DNA from: Sphingomonas insulae
Lineage (GTDB): Bacteria; Pseudomonadota; Alphaproteobacteria; Sphingomonadales; Sphingomonadaceae
Assembly: GCF_010450875.1 (NCBI RefSeq)
Contig: NZ_CP048422.1
Location: forward strand, 1,171,001-1,235,000
Direction: 5' to 3'
DNA length: 64,000 nucleotides
Position 1 is the stretch's first letter, and each line of letters starts with the position of its first letter. The notes under the pieces are model-generated. The model saw only the letters and a list, made by a program, of their open reading frames with translations. It searched no databases and was not told the DNA's origin. A program made the position numbers and the translations under genes. Shown piece by piece: positions 44,168-53,356 of the stretch.

Positions 44168-44706
44168 GACGCGCACCAGAGGACGGTGCCGAGCACAACC
44201 GCGGCGGCAGGGGGTGCCACCATGCGGGCGGGGCTGGCGCGGGTCATCTGCCAGGCGATCAGCAGCGCCCACAGGATCGGTTGGAGCATCAATGTCAACA
44301 CCATGGTATCCGCGTCGTTCGCGCCGGCGCGTCGGGCAATCGCCTGCGCGCCGAAGGCGAGCCACTGCGCCGCGCAGAAGGCGATCGGTACCACCAGCAT
44401 GAATACGACGACGCGGCGACGCAGATCGTGCCAGCGGCGGGGCAATGTAATCGATGGGGCTTCACGCCCGGCGCGCGATACCTTCGCGGGCGAGGTCCAG
44501 CCGGCGTAGAGCACGAGCACCAGCGCGGCGGCAATGCCGACGACTGCGCCGACCGCGATGCCCCAGGCGCCGTTGCGTGCGGCCAGCATCACCAGCGCCG
44601 CAGCCGCCAGTAGCCAGCCGGCGCCGGCAGCACCCCGCCGCCCGCTCCATCCCCAGCGGATCAGCCCGACGCCGATGACGACAACTACGAGCGCGGCGAC
44701 GATCAT
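44164..44706 (-). CDS. Small polytopic membrane protein of siderophore-uptake operon
   Basis: A 180-residue inner-membrane protein with five or six hydrophobic helices and a short arginine-rich loop (SLTLPRRWHDLRRR-like, about 85-98). No catalytic motif is visible. It lies between the TonB receptor (25-bp gap) and the PepSY protein (ATGA overlap), so it probably takes part in siderophore iron use. Function unknown. Confidence 0.75.
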   Translation of the reverse strand: MIVAALVVVVIGVGLIRWGWSGRRGAAGAGWLLAAAALVMLAARNGAWGIAVGAVVGIAAALVLVLYAGWTSPAKVSRAGREAPSITLPRRWHDLRRRVVVFMLVVPIAFCAAQWLAFGAQAIARRAGANDADTMVLTLMLQPILWALLIAWQMTRASPARMVAPPAAAVVLGTVLWCAS

Positions 44707-44731
44707 GCCGATGCCTCCATCTGTATGGCGC

Positions 44732-46873
44732 TCAATAGCGCACGCTGATCGTGCCGAGGATGCTCCGCGGTGCGCCGTAACGGCTCTGGTCGAACGTCAG
44801 CGCCGTCAGGTATTTGGCGTTGGTGACGTTGCGCAGGTTGGCGCTGACCGACACTTGCGGGGTCAGTTCGTATCGCGCGAGCAGGTCGAGCAATGCGTAA
44901 TTGCCCTGCGTGACGCGGATCGGCTGACCGGTGGTGACGGAATTGGTGCCCGGTTCGATGTAGAAGCGGCTCTGATATTGCATCGATGCGCCGAGCTTGA
45001 GTGCCGGCAGCGGCGCGGGCGAATAGGTGACGTTGAGCCGGGCGGTATTGCGCGGCACGAACGTACGCACTGCCTGGTCGTCGTCGCCGCGGACGCGCAT
45101 GGTCGTGAAGCCGCCGGTGACCTGCAGCCCCTGAACCGGGTTGCCGCCGACCTCCAGCTCGATCCCCTGCGACGTGGCATCGACGCCGCGGTAGATGCTG
45201 CGGCCGAGCACCGTGTCGAACCCAACGGCTTCGGCAGTGTTCTGCTGGCGCGCCTGGAATACTGCGGCGCTGGCGTTGAACCGGCCGCCGTACCATGCGC
45301 CTTTCAGTCCGGCCTCGATATTGTCGCCTTTGATGGGGTCGAGCAGGCGGTTCTGGGCATCGAATTCCGTCTGCGGATTGAAGATCGTCGTATAGCTGGC
45401 ATAGGCGCTGATCGTGCTGGTCAGATCGTAGGTCGCTCCGATGAATGGCAGTAAGCGCTTGTGATCATAGGCGGTCGGCGCGCCGTAGGATGCGCCCTCG
45501 CTCCGGGCGTGGGTGTAGCTGCCCCCGAGCATCACCTTCAACGGATCGGCGAGATTCATGCGGAAAAGCCCGTACACCGTCTCGCGCCGCGTGTTGGTGT
45601 CGAGGCTCAGATCATAGGCTGCCGGAAAGTTGGGTCGGGCGAAGGAGCCGCTCAGGAACGTCGAAAGCGGCAGCGAGACCCCGATCGCTGCATTGTCATA
45701 GCTGGAATATTGCCGATAGCGTTCGGCACCGCGCATGACGCCGAACATCACGTCGTGCTTCCGGCCTGCGATGGTGACCGGGCCGCCGGCATAGGCGTCG
45801 ATCGTCAGGTTACGGGTTTCGCCCAGGAAGGCGCCGGGATAACTGGTGATGCCCAGACCCGTCGTGCGGTTCGGATTGCCAGTGACGTAGAACAGGCTGT
45901 TGTCTTCGGCCGTTGCCTTGCGCAGCACCGATAGCTTGGCCGTCCAGCCGTTCCCCATGTCATGCGTGATGTCCCCGAAGATCTGGCGATCGATGACGTT
46001 CCAGCTCGACCAATCGGGTGCGTAATTGGCGGATCGATCGTAATCGATGCGGGTGCCATCGGTATAGTAGAGCGGCAGCGCGCCCCACATGGCGCCGCGG
46101 CTCTTGTGCTCCTGATGCCCATAGCCGGCACTGACGACGGTGTTGGACCCGAGATCCGCCTCGACGATGCCATAGCCGGTCCAGCGCTTGAGCTTATAGC
46201 GATCGAGATAGCTGTCGCCGTTCGTATAGGCGCCGACCGCACGGGCACGCACGGTGCCGTCGGTCGTCAGCGGCACGCTGACGTCGCCGTCCAGTCGCAG
46301 CGTGTCGAACGAGCCATATTGGGCGCTCGCCGAGGCTTTCAGTTCGCGATACGGACGCTTGCGGATGAAGTTGATGACGGCTGACGGATTGCCGGTCGGC
46401 GAGAGCAGGCCAGGGGCGCCGCGCACGACCTCGATCCGGTCGTAGATCGCGGTGTCGATCGATCCGGTCTGGATGCCGAACGAGAAGGGCAGGCCGACGC
46501 CGTCGATCTGGAACGTCTGGATATCGAAACCGCGCGCCGAATAATAGATGCGATCGGTCTCGCCGGCGAAGACGCTGACACCGGGTACGGTCGTCAACAA
46601 CGCGTTGACGTCGTTAAGCTGGAAATCCTCGATCTGCGCGCGGGTGACGACGCTGACCGATTGAGGCGTCTCGCGCTGGCTGAGCGGCAGGCGCGTGGCG
46701 GTCCGCTGGTTCTTGACGCCGTAATCATCGCTGCCTTCGCTGCGCTGGCCGGTGACGATGATGTCCTCACTTCGCTGCGGATCCTCGGAACCGGTGACCG
46801 GTGCGGCGACCGGGTCGGGCATCGTCGGCGAAACTGCGGCGGTAGCGGCCAGCAGGGCGATGAGGGCAGTCAT
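44732..46873 (-). CDS. TonB-dependent siderophore receptor
   Basis: A 713-residue outer-membrane receptor. The short N-terminal signal-like helix (about 1-15) leads to a TonB-box-like DIIVTGQRS region, a plug domain (about 65-165, with ETPQSVSVVTRAQIEDF, the VPGVSVF segment and NPSAVINFIRKRPY of the ferrisiderophore subfamily) and a 22-strand barrel ending in GTISVRY; the last residue is tyrosine where phenylalanine is more common. A Fur-box-like sequence lies 52-70 bp upstream. The siderophore cannot be identified from sequence. Confidence 0.94.
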   Translation of the reverse strand: MTALIALLAATAAVSPTMPDPVAAPVTGSEDPQRSEDIIVTGQRSEGSDDYGVKNQRTATRLPLSQRETPQSVSVVTRAQIEDFQLNDVNALLTTVPGVSVFAGETDRIYYSARGFDIQTFQIDGVGLPFSFGIQTGSIDTAIYDRIEVVRGAPGLLSPTGNPSAVINFIRKRPYRELKASASAQYGSFDTLRLDGDVSVPLTTDGTVRARAVGAYTNGDSYLDRYKLKRWTGYGIVEADLGSNTVVSAGYGHQEHKSRGAMWGALPLYYTDGTRIDYDRSANYAPDWSSWNVIDRQIFGDITHDMGNGWTAKLSVLRKATAEDNSLFYVTGNPNRTTGLGITSYPGAFLGETRNLTIDAYAGGPVTIAGRKHDVMFGVMRGAERYRQYSSYDNAAIGVSLPLSTFLSGSFARPNFPAAYDLSLDTNTRRETVYGLFRMNLADPLKVMLGGSYTHARSEGASYGAPTAYDHKRLLPFIGATYDLTSTISAYASYTTIFNPQTEFDAQNRLLDPIKGDNIEAGLKGAWYGGRFNASAAVFQARQQNTAEAVGFDTVLGRSIYRGVDATSQGIELEVGGNPVQGLQVTGGFTTMRVRGDDDQAVRTFVPRNTARLNVTYSPAPLPALKLGASMQYQSRFYIEPGTNSVTTGQPIRVTQGNYALLDLLARYELTPQVSVSANLRNVTNAKYLTALTFDQSRYGAPRSILGTISVRY

Positions 46874-46924
46874 GTTGTCTTACTCCGTGAACTCCGCGAT
46901 CGAATAGCGGCTGATCAGGCTATT

Positions 46925-46943
46925 GCAAGTCGTTATCATTATC
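46925..46943 (-). promoter_or_regulatory. Fur-box-like site before TonB receptor
   Basis: Read on the minus strand, GATAATGATAACGACTTGC matches the first eleven bases of the E. coli 19-bp Fur consensus and a few of the rest. It lies about 52-70 bp upstream of the receptor start, where it could block the promoter under iron sufficiency. Sphingomonads use Fur- or Mur-like regulators; the protein that binds here is not known. Confidence 0.6.
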
Positions 46944-47125
46944 TTGTCGTCAGGGGGCTGGGTGTGTGAATTATCCGACGCACGGCAGTCGATGCGCGAT
47001 GGTGATTTCGATAGATAAGGACGGCCGGACAGCGCCTTGCGCCGGGCGTGGTTCTCCTATCGTCGCACGGGGTTGTTCGAGCCTGTTCGGCACCACGTGA
47101 TTGCTGATGCGTTCGTGCCGCATCG

Positions 47126-47806
47126 ATGACCCAGACACCGGCTACTCCCCATATCGGCGCACGGCGCCTGCCCCCACTGCTCGCAGGCCTGGCGTTCATC
47201 GCTCTTGGGCTTGCAATCGTTCTCGTGGGGGCGTTTGCGACAGCCCATTATCCGTTCGATTTCGACCGCAGTCTCATCGTCGGGCTTCGCCAGTGGCATG
47301 GACCGGCGTGGCTGCCGAAAGTCGCGACCGACGTAACAGCGCTGGGCGGCGGCGTCGTGCTGACGCTGGTCGTCGTGATCGTGGCAGGTCTGCTGTTAAT
47401 CCAGCGCTTGTGGCTGACCGCGCTCGCTATCGCACTGGCAAGTCTGACCGGTGGTTGGGCCATCGACCTTATCAAGGGACAGGTGTTGCGCGCCCGGCCC
47501 GATCTGGTGCCGCATCTGGTCGAGGCAGGCGGGTACAGCTTCCCGAGCGGTCATGCGACGTCGAGCGCTGTCGTCTACCTGACGCTCGCAGCGCTGGCGG
47601 GGCAGGTGACGCCCGATCGCGCCGCGCGCCGCTACCTGCTGGTCGTTGCCGTGCTGTTATCGGGCGCGATCGGATGCAGTCGCGTGTATCTGGGCGTCCA
47701 CTGGCCTAGCGACGTGCTGGCCGGGTGGAGCTTCGGCACGCTTTGGGCGATCGGCTGGTGGACCGCCACCGCGCAAGCGCGCGCGGCGATCGGTGGAGAG
47801 CGCTAG
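47126..47806 (+). CDS. PAP2-family membrane phosphatase
   Basis: A 226-residue membrane phosphatase with about six helices. The three PAP2 motifs are KGQVLRARPD, SFPSGHATSS and SRVYLGVHWPSDVLAG, with catalytic histidines in the second and third. Likely substrates are phosphatidate, phosphatidylglycerophosphate or undecaprenyl pyrophosphate; these cannot be separated by sequence alone. It ends in a 4-bp convergent overlap with galE. Confidence 0.92.
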   Translation: MTQTPATPHIGARRLPPLLAGLAFIALGLAIVLVGAFATAHYPFDFDRSLIVGLRQWHGPAWLPKVATDVTALGGGVVLTLVVVIVAGLLLIQRLWLTALAIALASLTGGWAIDLIKGQVLRARPDLVPHLVEAGGYSFPSGHATSSAVVYLTLAALAGQVTPDRAARRYLLVVAVLLSGAIGCSRVYLGVHWPSDVLAGWSFGTLWAIGWWTATAQARAAIGGER

Positions 47807-48804
47807 TCCCGTTCAGCGAGCTTGCGCTCCCAGGCGAGGGCGTCCCTGACGATCGTGTCCAGATCGTCGCGTTGCGGGCGCCACGGCAACGCGGCCAGAA
47901 TCGCGCTGTTGTCAGCGACCAGCGCAGCGGGATCGCCGGCGCGTCGCCCTTCGTAGCGGCGCTGAATGGTCAGATTGGTGACCCGATCGACCGCGTCGAG
48001 CACTTCGTTGACCGAGAAGCCGCGGTTGTAGCCGGCGTTGAGCGTGTGGCTACGCGTCGGTTCGGCGACGAGCAGTTCCAGTGCGGCGACATGCGCCGCG
48101 GCCAGATCGCTGACGTGAATGTAATCGCGCACGCCGGTGCCATCGGGCGTGTCGAAATCGGTGCCGAAGACCGACACCGTATCGCGTTTGCCGGTCGCCG
48201 CTTCTACCGCGATCTTGATGAGGTGGGTCGCGCCCACCGTCGACTGGCCCGAGCGGCCCTGTGGATCGGCGCCGGCGACGTTGAAGTAGCGGAGGGCGCA
48301 ATAGTTGATCGGATGCGCGGCTGCGACGTCGCGTAGCATCGCCTCGGTCATCAGCTTCGACATGCCGTACGGATTGATCGGCACGGTTGGATCGCCCTCC
48401 TGCACCGGAACCTTCACCGGCGTGCCATAGGTCGCGGCGGTGGACGAGAAGATGAAGTGCGGCACGCCCTCGACAACGGCGCTTTCCAGCAGGGCTCGCG
48501 TCGCGACGGTGTTGTTGTGATAATATTTGAGTGGATTGCTGACCGATTCGGGCACCACGACCGATCCGGCAAAGTGCATGATAGCCACGACCCGATGATC
48601 GCGGATCGTTGCGCGGACGGTGGCGTCGTCCTCGATATTCGCCCGCACCAGCGTTGCGCGCGGATCGACCGCCCAGTCGAAGCCGGTGACGAGATTGTCG
48701 ACGACGACGACGTCATGGCCGGCGTCGAGCAATGCGAGCACGGCGTGGCTGCCGATATAGCCGGCTCCGCCGGTGACCAGGACCTTACCGTTCAACGCCA
48801 TCAT
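47803..48804 (-). CDS. galE: UDP-glucose 4-epimerase GalE
   Basis: A 333-residue short-chain dehydrogenase-fold epimerase converting UDP-glucose to UDP-galactose. The NAD site is VTGGAGYIGSHAVLALLDAG at the N-terminus, VDNLVTG follows, and the catalytic Tyr-Lys pair is in NPYGMSKLMTE, with the serine in FSSTAATYG. The start may be either of two adjacent ATGs. It is divergent from msrA with a 61-bp gap. Confidence 0.94.
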   Translation of the reverse strand: MMALNGKVLVTGGAGYIGSHAVLALLDAGHDVVVVDNLVTGFDWAVDPRATLVRANIEDDATVRATIRDHRVVAIMHFAGSVVVPESVSNPLKYYHNNTVATRALLESAVVEGVPHFIFSSTAATYGTPVKVPVQEGDPTVPINPYGMSKLMTEAMLRDVAAAHPINYCALRYFNVAGADPQGRSGQSTVGATHLIKIAVEAATGKRDTVSVFGTDFDTPDGTGVRDYIHVSDLAAAHVAALELLVAEPTRSHTLNAGYNRGFSVNEVLDAVDRVTNLTIQRRYEGRRAGDPAALVADNSAILAALPWRPQRDDLDTIVRDALAWERKLAERD

Positions 48805-48865
48805 CTGTGCTCCCGCCTTTCGGGCGCCCTAGCCGGTTCCTACATGGGAGCAAAGGAGACATGTG

Positions 48866-49405
48866 ATGACGGAATATGTAACGCTGGCCGGTGGTTGCTT
48901 CTGGTGTACCGAAGCGGTGTTCAAAGATGTGATCGGCGTCGAAAGCGTCGAGAGCGGCTATATCGGCGGCTCCGTGCCGAACCCGACCTATAAGCAGGTC
49001 TGCGGCGGTGACACCGGCCATGCCGAGGCGATCCGGGTAGGCTACGATCCCGAACAATTGCAGCTTGGCGACCTGCTCGACATCTTCTTTGCGACACATG
49101 ATCCGACGCAGTTGAATCGACAGGGGAATGACGTCGGCACGCAATATCGCTCGGCGGTATTCCCTGCGGACGAAGCCCAGGAAGCGCAGATGCGCGCGGC
49201 GATAGAGCGGGCGCAGGCGGATTCGCCCAAGCCAATCGTGACGACCGTAGAGCCAATGGCGACCTGGTATCCGGCGGAGGATTACCATCAGGATTATTGG
49301 GACACGTCGGGGCGCTCGAATCCCTATTGCATGGCGGTAATCCCGCCGAAGTTGCAGAAGCTGAGGAAGAGCTTTGCCGCTCGGTTGAAGGTGGTGGTGG
49401 CGTAA
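48866..49405 (+). CDS. msrA: Peptide methionine sulfoxide reductase MsrA
   Basis: MsrA reduces the S-epimer of methionine sulfoxide in proteins. The 179-residue protein has the GCFWCTE active site (Cys11 nucleophile, Cys14), [25 protein letters not shown] reduced to its GYIGG and TGHAEA marks, and [25 protein letters not shown] lies 6 bases before ATG 48866; a GTG one codon earlier is also possible. No fused MsrB domain. Confidence 0.95.
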   Translation: MTEYVTLAGGCFWCTEAVFKDVIGVESVESGYIGGSVPNPTYKQVCGGDTGHAEAIRVGYDPEQLQLGDLLDIFFATHDPTQLNRQGNDVGTQYRSAVFPADEAQEAQMRAAIERAQADSPKPIVTTVEPMATWYPAEDYHQDYWDTSGRSNPYCMAVIPPKLQKLRKSFAARLKVVVA

Positions 49406-49415
49406 CCTTATTGTT

Positions 49416-49511
49416 CGTCATTCCCGCGGCGGCGGGAATCCATGGTGGCTGAACGGGGTGATGGATCCGATACGTCAGCCAGTATGGATCCCCGCCTGTG
49501 CGGGGATGACG
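49416..49511. repeat. 96-nt inverted-repeat element (REP/BIME-like), copy 2
   Basis: Arm 1 (49416-49443) starts CGTCATTCCCGC and ends GGGAATCCAT; arm 2 (49484-49511) is ATGGATCCCC...GGATGACG, its near reverse complement. Inside lie TGGCTGA (49446-49452) and TCAGCCA (49475-49481), so almost the whole element can fold into one long stem-loop. It fills the gap between the convergent msrA and fliA genes and matches copy 1 at 24804 in design, size and outer sequence. Confidence 0.82.
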
Positions 49512-49523
49512 AAGGTTCGAGGG

Positions 49524-50303
49524 TTAGATTTTGCGCGCCAGCGCCTTTTTCAGTTTCGCATGCGCGGCGGCCTTGATCTGGCACACGCGGGCCGAGCCTA
49601 CGCCCAAGACCTGGCCGATTTCCTCGAGATTCAGTTCTTCGACATAATAGAGCTGGACGACCTGCGCCTCGCGTTCGGGCAAAGCGCCGATCGCCGCGAT
49701 CAGCGCGTCGCGCAGGTCACTTTCCGCCAGTTGTTCGAAGGCGTCGGGCGTGTCGTCGGCGAACCATGGCAGGTCGTCGGCATAGACGTCGTCCATCGAT
49801 TCGAACCGTACGGCGTCCGCTGTCTCATAGTCGGCGCGCAGCTTGTCGACCGATACGCCCAACTCCGTCGCCAATGCGGCCTCGCCCGGTGTGCGGCCTG
49901 TCCTGGCCGTCAGTGTCGCGATCGCAGCCTGATATTGCCGCCGCCGCCGCATCGCGCCGCGTGTCGTCGTCGCCTGTCGCCGCAGTTCGTCGATCATGGC
50001 GCCGCGCAGCCGTGTCTGGAGATAGGCGCGGAACTGCGCACCTTGCTCCGCCGCCTGGCCGACCGCCTCGACCAGCGCGACCAGGCCGATCTGAACGAGG
50101 TCCTCGATATCGACAATCGTGCTCATCGATCCGTGGACGTGCCAGGCGATGCGGCGGACGAGCGGCAGATACTGCCGGATCATCGCTTCCTGATCGCCGC
50201 CGGGCCGCGTTACTCGCGTGTAGGTCAGCGGCTGTGGCGGGATCATGCCCGGTGGCGCCGGATGGGCGTCGGTAAACGCCAGTTTCATCGGTTCGGCGCT
50301 CAT
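49524..50303 (-). CDS. fliA: Flagellar sigma factor sigma-28 FliA
   Basis: A 259-residue sigma factor of the FliA group with regions 2, 3 and 4 but no region 1. Region 2 has LVRRIAWHVHGSMSTIVDIEDLVQIG, cut here to IEDLVQIGLVALVEA as its core; region 3 has TPGEAALATELGV; region 4 is LPEREAQVVQLYYVEELNLEEIGQVLGV. It directs late flagellar genes. The start overlaps the flhA stop (ATGA). The cognate anti-sigma FlgM is encoded 3.4 kb away in the same cluster. Confidence 0.94.
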   Translation of the reverse strand: MSAEPMKLAFTDAHPAPPGMIPPQPLTYTRVTRPGGDQEAMIRQYLPLVRRIAWHVHGSMSTIVDIEDLVQIGLVALVEAVGQAAEQGAQFRAYLQTRLRGAMIDELRRQATTTRGAMRRRRQYQAAIATLTARTGRTPGEAALATELGVSVDKLRADYETADAVRFESMDDVYADDLPWFADDTPDAFEQLAESDLRDALIAAIGALPEREAQVVQLYYVEELNLEEIGQVLGVGSARVCQIKAAAHAKLKKALARKI

Positions 50304-52378
50304 GCCGCCAGCGCCTGATGCTGCTGCGGTGCGCCGATGACGGCGACGACCTCGACCGCTTTTTCCTCGGGTACTTCAAAGAAGGAGAGGACCGGCGTGT
50401 CGGGCAAGACGGTCTTCACCAGCTTGCGGATGGCGATGCGGATCGCCGGCTGGACGACGAGCGCAAATGGCTTGGCCTCGGCTATCAGCGGCTGCGCTGC
50501 CTGTTGCAACGCATCGACGATACGGCGGCCAAGGTCGGGCTCGATCACGTGGCGGCGCGACTGGTCGGCCCGCGCCGCCTGGCCGAGCAGCCCTTCCAAC
50601 TGGCCCTCCAGCGTCATCACACGCAACGGCTCGCGCACGCCGCACAGCTTCTGGATGATGAGCTGACCCAGCTCCGGACGGATCAGTTCGATGATCTCCT
50701 CGGCATCGGCACTGCGGGTGGCGGCGACGGAGATCGCCTGCGCGATACGACGGAACTCCTTCAAGGGGATGTTCTCCGCGAGCAGGCCCTTCAGGACCTG
50801 GGTGAGGGTGGTAAGGGGCAGCGGGTTGGGGGTCAGCGTCGCGACCAGTTGCGCGGCGCGCTCCTTCAGCCCGTCGAGCAGCGACTGGACCTCGTCCGGC
50901 CCCAGCAGATCGGTGGCGTGGGCGCCGAGCACGTGGTTGAGGTGCGTCGCCATGACGGTGCCGGCGTCGACGACAAGGAAGCCTGCGCCCGTCGCCGCAT
51001 CGGCATCGCCGGCGGGGATCCACGTCGCATCGAGGCCGAAGGTCGGGTCCTTCGCCTTCTTGCCGGTAAGGTCGCCATAGGCCTGGCCCGTATCGAGCGC
51101 GAGCATCTCGTCCGGTGAGACCTGATCTTCGCCCAGCACGACACCGTTGACGACGATACGATAGGTGTAGGGTGCGAGATTGATGTCGTCGCGCACCCGG
51201 CATTGCGGCACGACGAAGCCGAGGTCGCGGCTGAGTTGGCGGCGAACGCCGGTGATGCGGCCCATCAGCGGCGCACCGCGACGCGGATCGACCAGCGGCA
51301 CCAGGCCATAGCCGATGTCGAAATTGACCTGCATGCCGTCGGTCACCTCGTCCCAGCCGATCTTCGACGGATCGACGGGTTCCTCGGCGACTGCTGGCAG
51401 CGCTGCCACGACCGGACGGCGTTCGATCTGGCGCAGTTTCCAGGCGGCGAAGCCGGCGATGGCGGCGGTGGTGAGGATCACCATATGCGGCATGCCGGGC
51501 AGTAGGCCGAGCAAGCCGAGGATGATCGCCACCGGGGTCCAGGTGCGCGGGGAGCCGAACTGGCCGCCGATCTGGCCGGCGAGGTCCTTGTCAGACGACA
51601 CGCGGGTGACGATGGCGGCGGCGGCGATCGACAGCATCAGCGACGGCAGCTGCGCGACGAGTGCGTCGCCGATCGCGAGCAGGATATAGCTTTTCGCCGC
51701 GGCGGCGATCGTCATGCCGTGGCTGACGGGACCCAGGATCAGGCCGCCGATCACGTTGGCGGCGAGGATCAGCATCGCGGCGACCGCGTCGCCCTTCACG
51801 AACTTGGACGAACCGTCCATCGAGCCGTAGAAATCGGCCTCGGTGGCGACCTCGACACGGCGCTTCTTGGCGTCTTCCGGCGTGATGAGGCCGGCGTTGA
51901 GATCGGCGTCGATCGCCATCTGCTTGCCGGGCAGGGCGTCGAGGGTGAAGCGCGCGCTGACTTCCGAAACGCGGCCGGCGCCCTTGGTGACGACGATCAG
52001 GTTGATGATCATCAGGATCGCGAAGACGAAGATGCCGACGACATAGTCACCGCCGATCAGGAACGTGCCGAACGCCTCGATGACGTGACCGGCGGCGGCT
52101 TCGCCCTCATGTCCATGGACCAGTACGATGCGCGTCGAGGCGACGTTGAGGCCGAGGCGGAACAGGGTGGCGAACAGCAGGACGGTGGGGAAGGACGAGA
52201 AGTCGAGCGGCTTTTGCGCATTGAGCGAGACCATCAGCACCGCGAGGCTGATCGCGATATTGGCCACGAAGAAGATATCGAGCAGGAACGCCGGGATCGG
52301 CACGACCATGACGACGACGAGCAGCAGGATGGCGAGCGGCAGCGCGGCGCCACGACCGTGGCGGAGGAGCTTGTTCAC
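50300..52378 (-). CDS. flhA: Flagellar type III export protein FlhA
   Basis: FlhA is the large membrane component of the flagellar export gate. The 692-residue protein has about eight helices in its first half, the conserved cytoplasmic loop (VTKGAGRVSEVSARFTLDALPGKQMAIDADL, marked by its ARFTLDALPGKQMAID core) and a soluble C-terminal half with ADVTGVRRQLSRDLGFV-type FlhA_C features. It starts at GTG 52378, one base after the transglycosylase stop. flhB, fliR, fliQ and fliP are not in the window. Confidence 0.96.
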   Translation of the reverse strand: MNKLLRHGRGAALPLAILLLVVVMVVPIPAFLLDIFFVANIAISLAVLMVSLNAQKPLDFSSFPTVLLFATLFRLGLNVASTRIVLVHGHEGEAAAGHVIEAFGTFLIGGDYVVGIFVFAILMIINLIVVTKGAGRVSEVSARFTLDALPGKQMAIDADLNAGLITPEDAKKRRVEVATEADFYGSMDGSSKFVKGDAVAAMLILAANVIGGLILGPVSHGMTIAAAAKSYILLAIGDALVAQLPSLMLSIAAAAIVTRVSSDKDLAGQIGGQFGSPRTWTPVAIILGLLGLLPGMPHMVILTTAAIAGFAAWKLRQIERRPVVAALPAVAEEPVDPSKIGWDEVTDGMQVNFDIGYGLVPLVDPRRGAPLMGRITGVRRQLSRDLGFVVPQCRVRDDINLAPYTYRIVVNGVVLGEDQVSPDEMLALDTGQAYGDLTGKKAKDPTFGLDATWIPAGDADAATGAGFLVVDAGTVMATHLNHVLGAHATDLLGPDEVQSLLDGLKERAAQLVATLTPNPLPLTTLTQVLKGLLAENIPLKEFRRIAQAISVAATRSADAEEIIELIRPELGQLIIQKLCGVREPLRVMTLEGQLEGLLGQAARADQSRRHVIEPDLGRRIVDALQQAAQPLIAEAKPFALVVQPAIRIAIRKLVKTVLPDTPVLSFFEVPEEKAVEVVAVIGAPQQHQALAA

Positions 52379-52379
52379 G

Positions 52380-53246
52380 TCAGCGGCCCCCCATGCTGGC
52401 GAGCATCATATAGGCAAGCCTTGCGTTGTTGGGCGATGGACGCAGCAGGCTGTTCGGCATCGCCGCGCCAGCGCTGAAACGTCCGCCCATCCGGGTCATG
52501 GCCTGCGTCGCCCAGGCGAGGGCGTCTTCGGCACTTTCGTTGTTACCGGTGACGACGGTCGATCCGTCGACATCGAGTGCCTGTGCGGCGAAGGCGAGAT
52601 TGGCTCGACGCGTTTCGCTGACGCTATCGCTACCGTTCGCCGCGCCGAGCTTGTCGGCGAAGCGCTGGTAGATCGCCGAGAGGGTGCGCGGCTGCCCGTT
52701 CGAGGCGTAGAAGATCGAGCGGTTGGCGCCGGCAGCTTGCGGGAACAGCGACGCCGCGGTCGCGCCCGGATTGGATTGCATCGCCGACAGGAATTTCTTG
52801 GCGCCGCCGATCCCCAGGAAATGCGCCATGTACAAGTCGGTACCGTTGGTGGAGCGACCCAGCGCATCCTCCAGCACGTCCTTGTTGTCGGAGGCATGCT
52901 CGGCCGCCATCATCGAGGCGGCCGTGGGATCGTTGCGGAGGTTGAGGATGGCGGAACGGGTGGCGCTGTCCCCCACCGTGTAGCGGCCGCCGGCGGACTG
53001 GCCGATGCTGTCGGCGGCCCAGGCCATGCCATGTTCCGCGCCGTGTTTCTTGACCACCGCCAGCCAGCTCTGTTCGACGAACTGATACAGGCCCGATGCC
53101 GAGGAGGTGCCGGCACGCGCGTTGGTGTTGAGCCCGCTTTCGAGCTTGGCCTGGCCGAGGAGATAGTCGAAATCCACGCCCGTCTTGCTGCTTGCAAGCG
53201 CGATCGCCGATTGAACGCGGCTGGCAGAGATCGGATTGACGGTCAT
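52380..53246 (-). CDS. Flagellar-cluster lytic transglycosylase (SLT domain)
   Basis: A 288-residue protein with a soluble lytic transglycosylase domain: the catalytic glutamate is Glu36 in QAKLESGLN, followed by ASGLYQFVEQSWL and a later ALGRSTNGTDLYMAHFLG segment. No clear signal peptide is seen, as in the muramidase half of FlgJ. The adjacent flagellar genes and its own sigma-54 promoter suggest it opens peptidoglycan for the rod; the FlgJ in this cluster lacks its own hydrolase. It leads a transglycosylase-flhA-fliA operon. Confidence 0.88.
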   Translation of the reverse strand: MTVNPISASRVQSAIALASSKTGVDFDYLLGQAKLESGLNTNARAGTSSASGLYQFVEQSWLAVVKKHGAEHGMAWAADSIGQSAGGRYTVGDSATRSAILNLRNDPTAASMMAAEHASDNKDVLEDALGRSTNGTDLYMAHFLGIGGAKKFLSAMQSNPGATAASLFPQAAGANRSIFYASNGQPRTLSAIYQRFADKLGAANGSDSVSETRRANLAFAAQALDVDGSTVVTGNNESAEDALAWATQAMTRMGGRFSAGAAMPNSLLRPSPNNARLAYMMLASMGGR

Positions 53247-53284
53247 TGCGAAAGAAGCACACCCCTGTTGTCAGAGGGTGTTCA

Positions 53285-53299
53285 GCAAGAGCCGTGCCA
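53285..53299 (-). promoter_or_regulatory. Sigma-54 promoter for transglycosylase-flhA-fliA
   Basis: On the minus strand TGGCAC (53299-53294), five bases, then TTGC (53288-53285): an exact match to the -24/-12 consensus. The expected transcription start is near 53273, 27 bases before the transglycosylase ATG. A TTGCCG box lies 15 bp further upstream at 53314. Confidence 0.85.
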
Positions 53300-53356
53300 G
53301 TTTTCCCAAGGTGTTGCCGCGTCACTCGCAGGACTGACGCACGGCATGAAACGCCG

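Noticed and set aside
46939..47199. Small minus-strand frame between TonB receptor and PAP2 gene
   Set aside because: It covers the Fur-like site, overlaps the PAP2 start and has a low-complexity arginine-rich product.
24804..49511. The two inverted-repeat elements as a CRISPR array or composite transposon
   Set aside because: Only two copies, 24 kb apart, with ordinary core genes between them and no cas or transposase genes.
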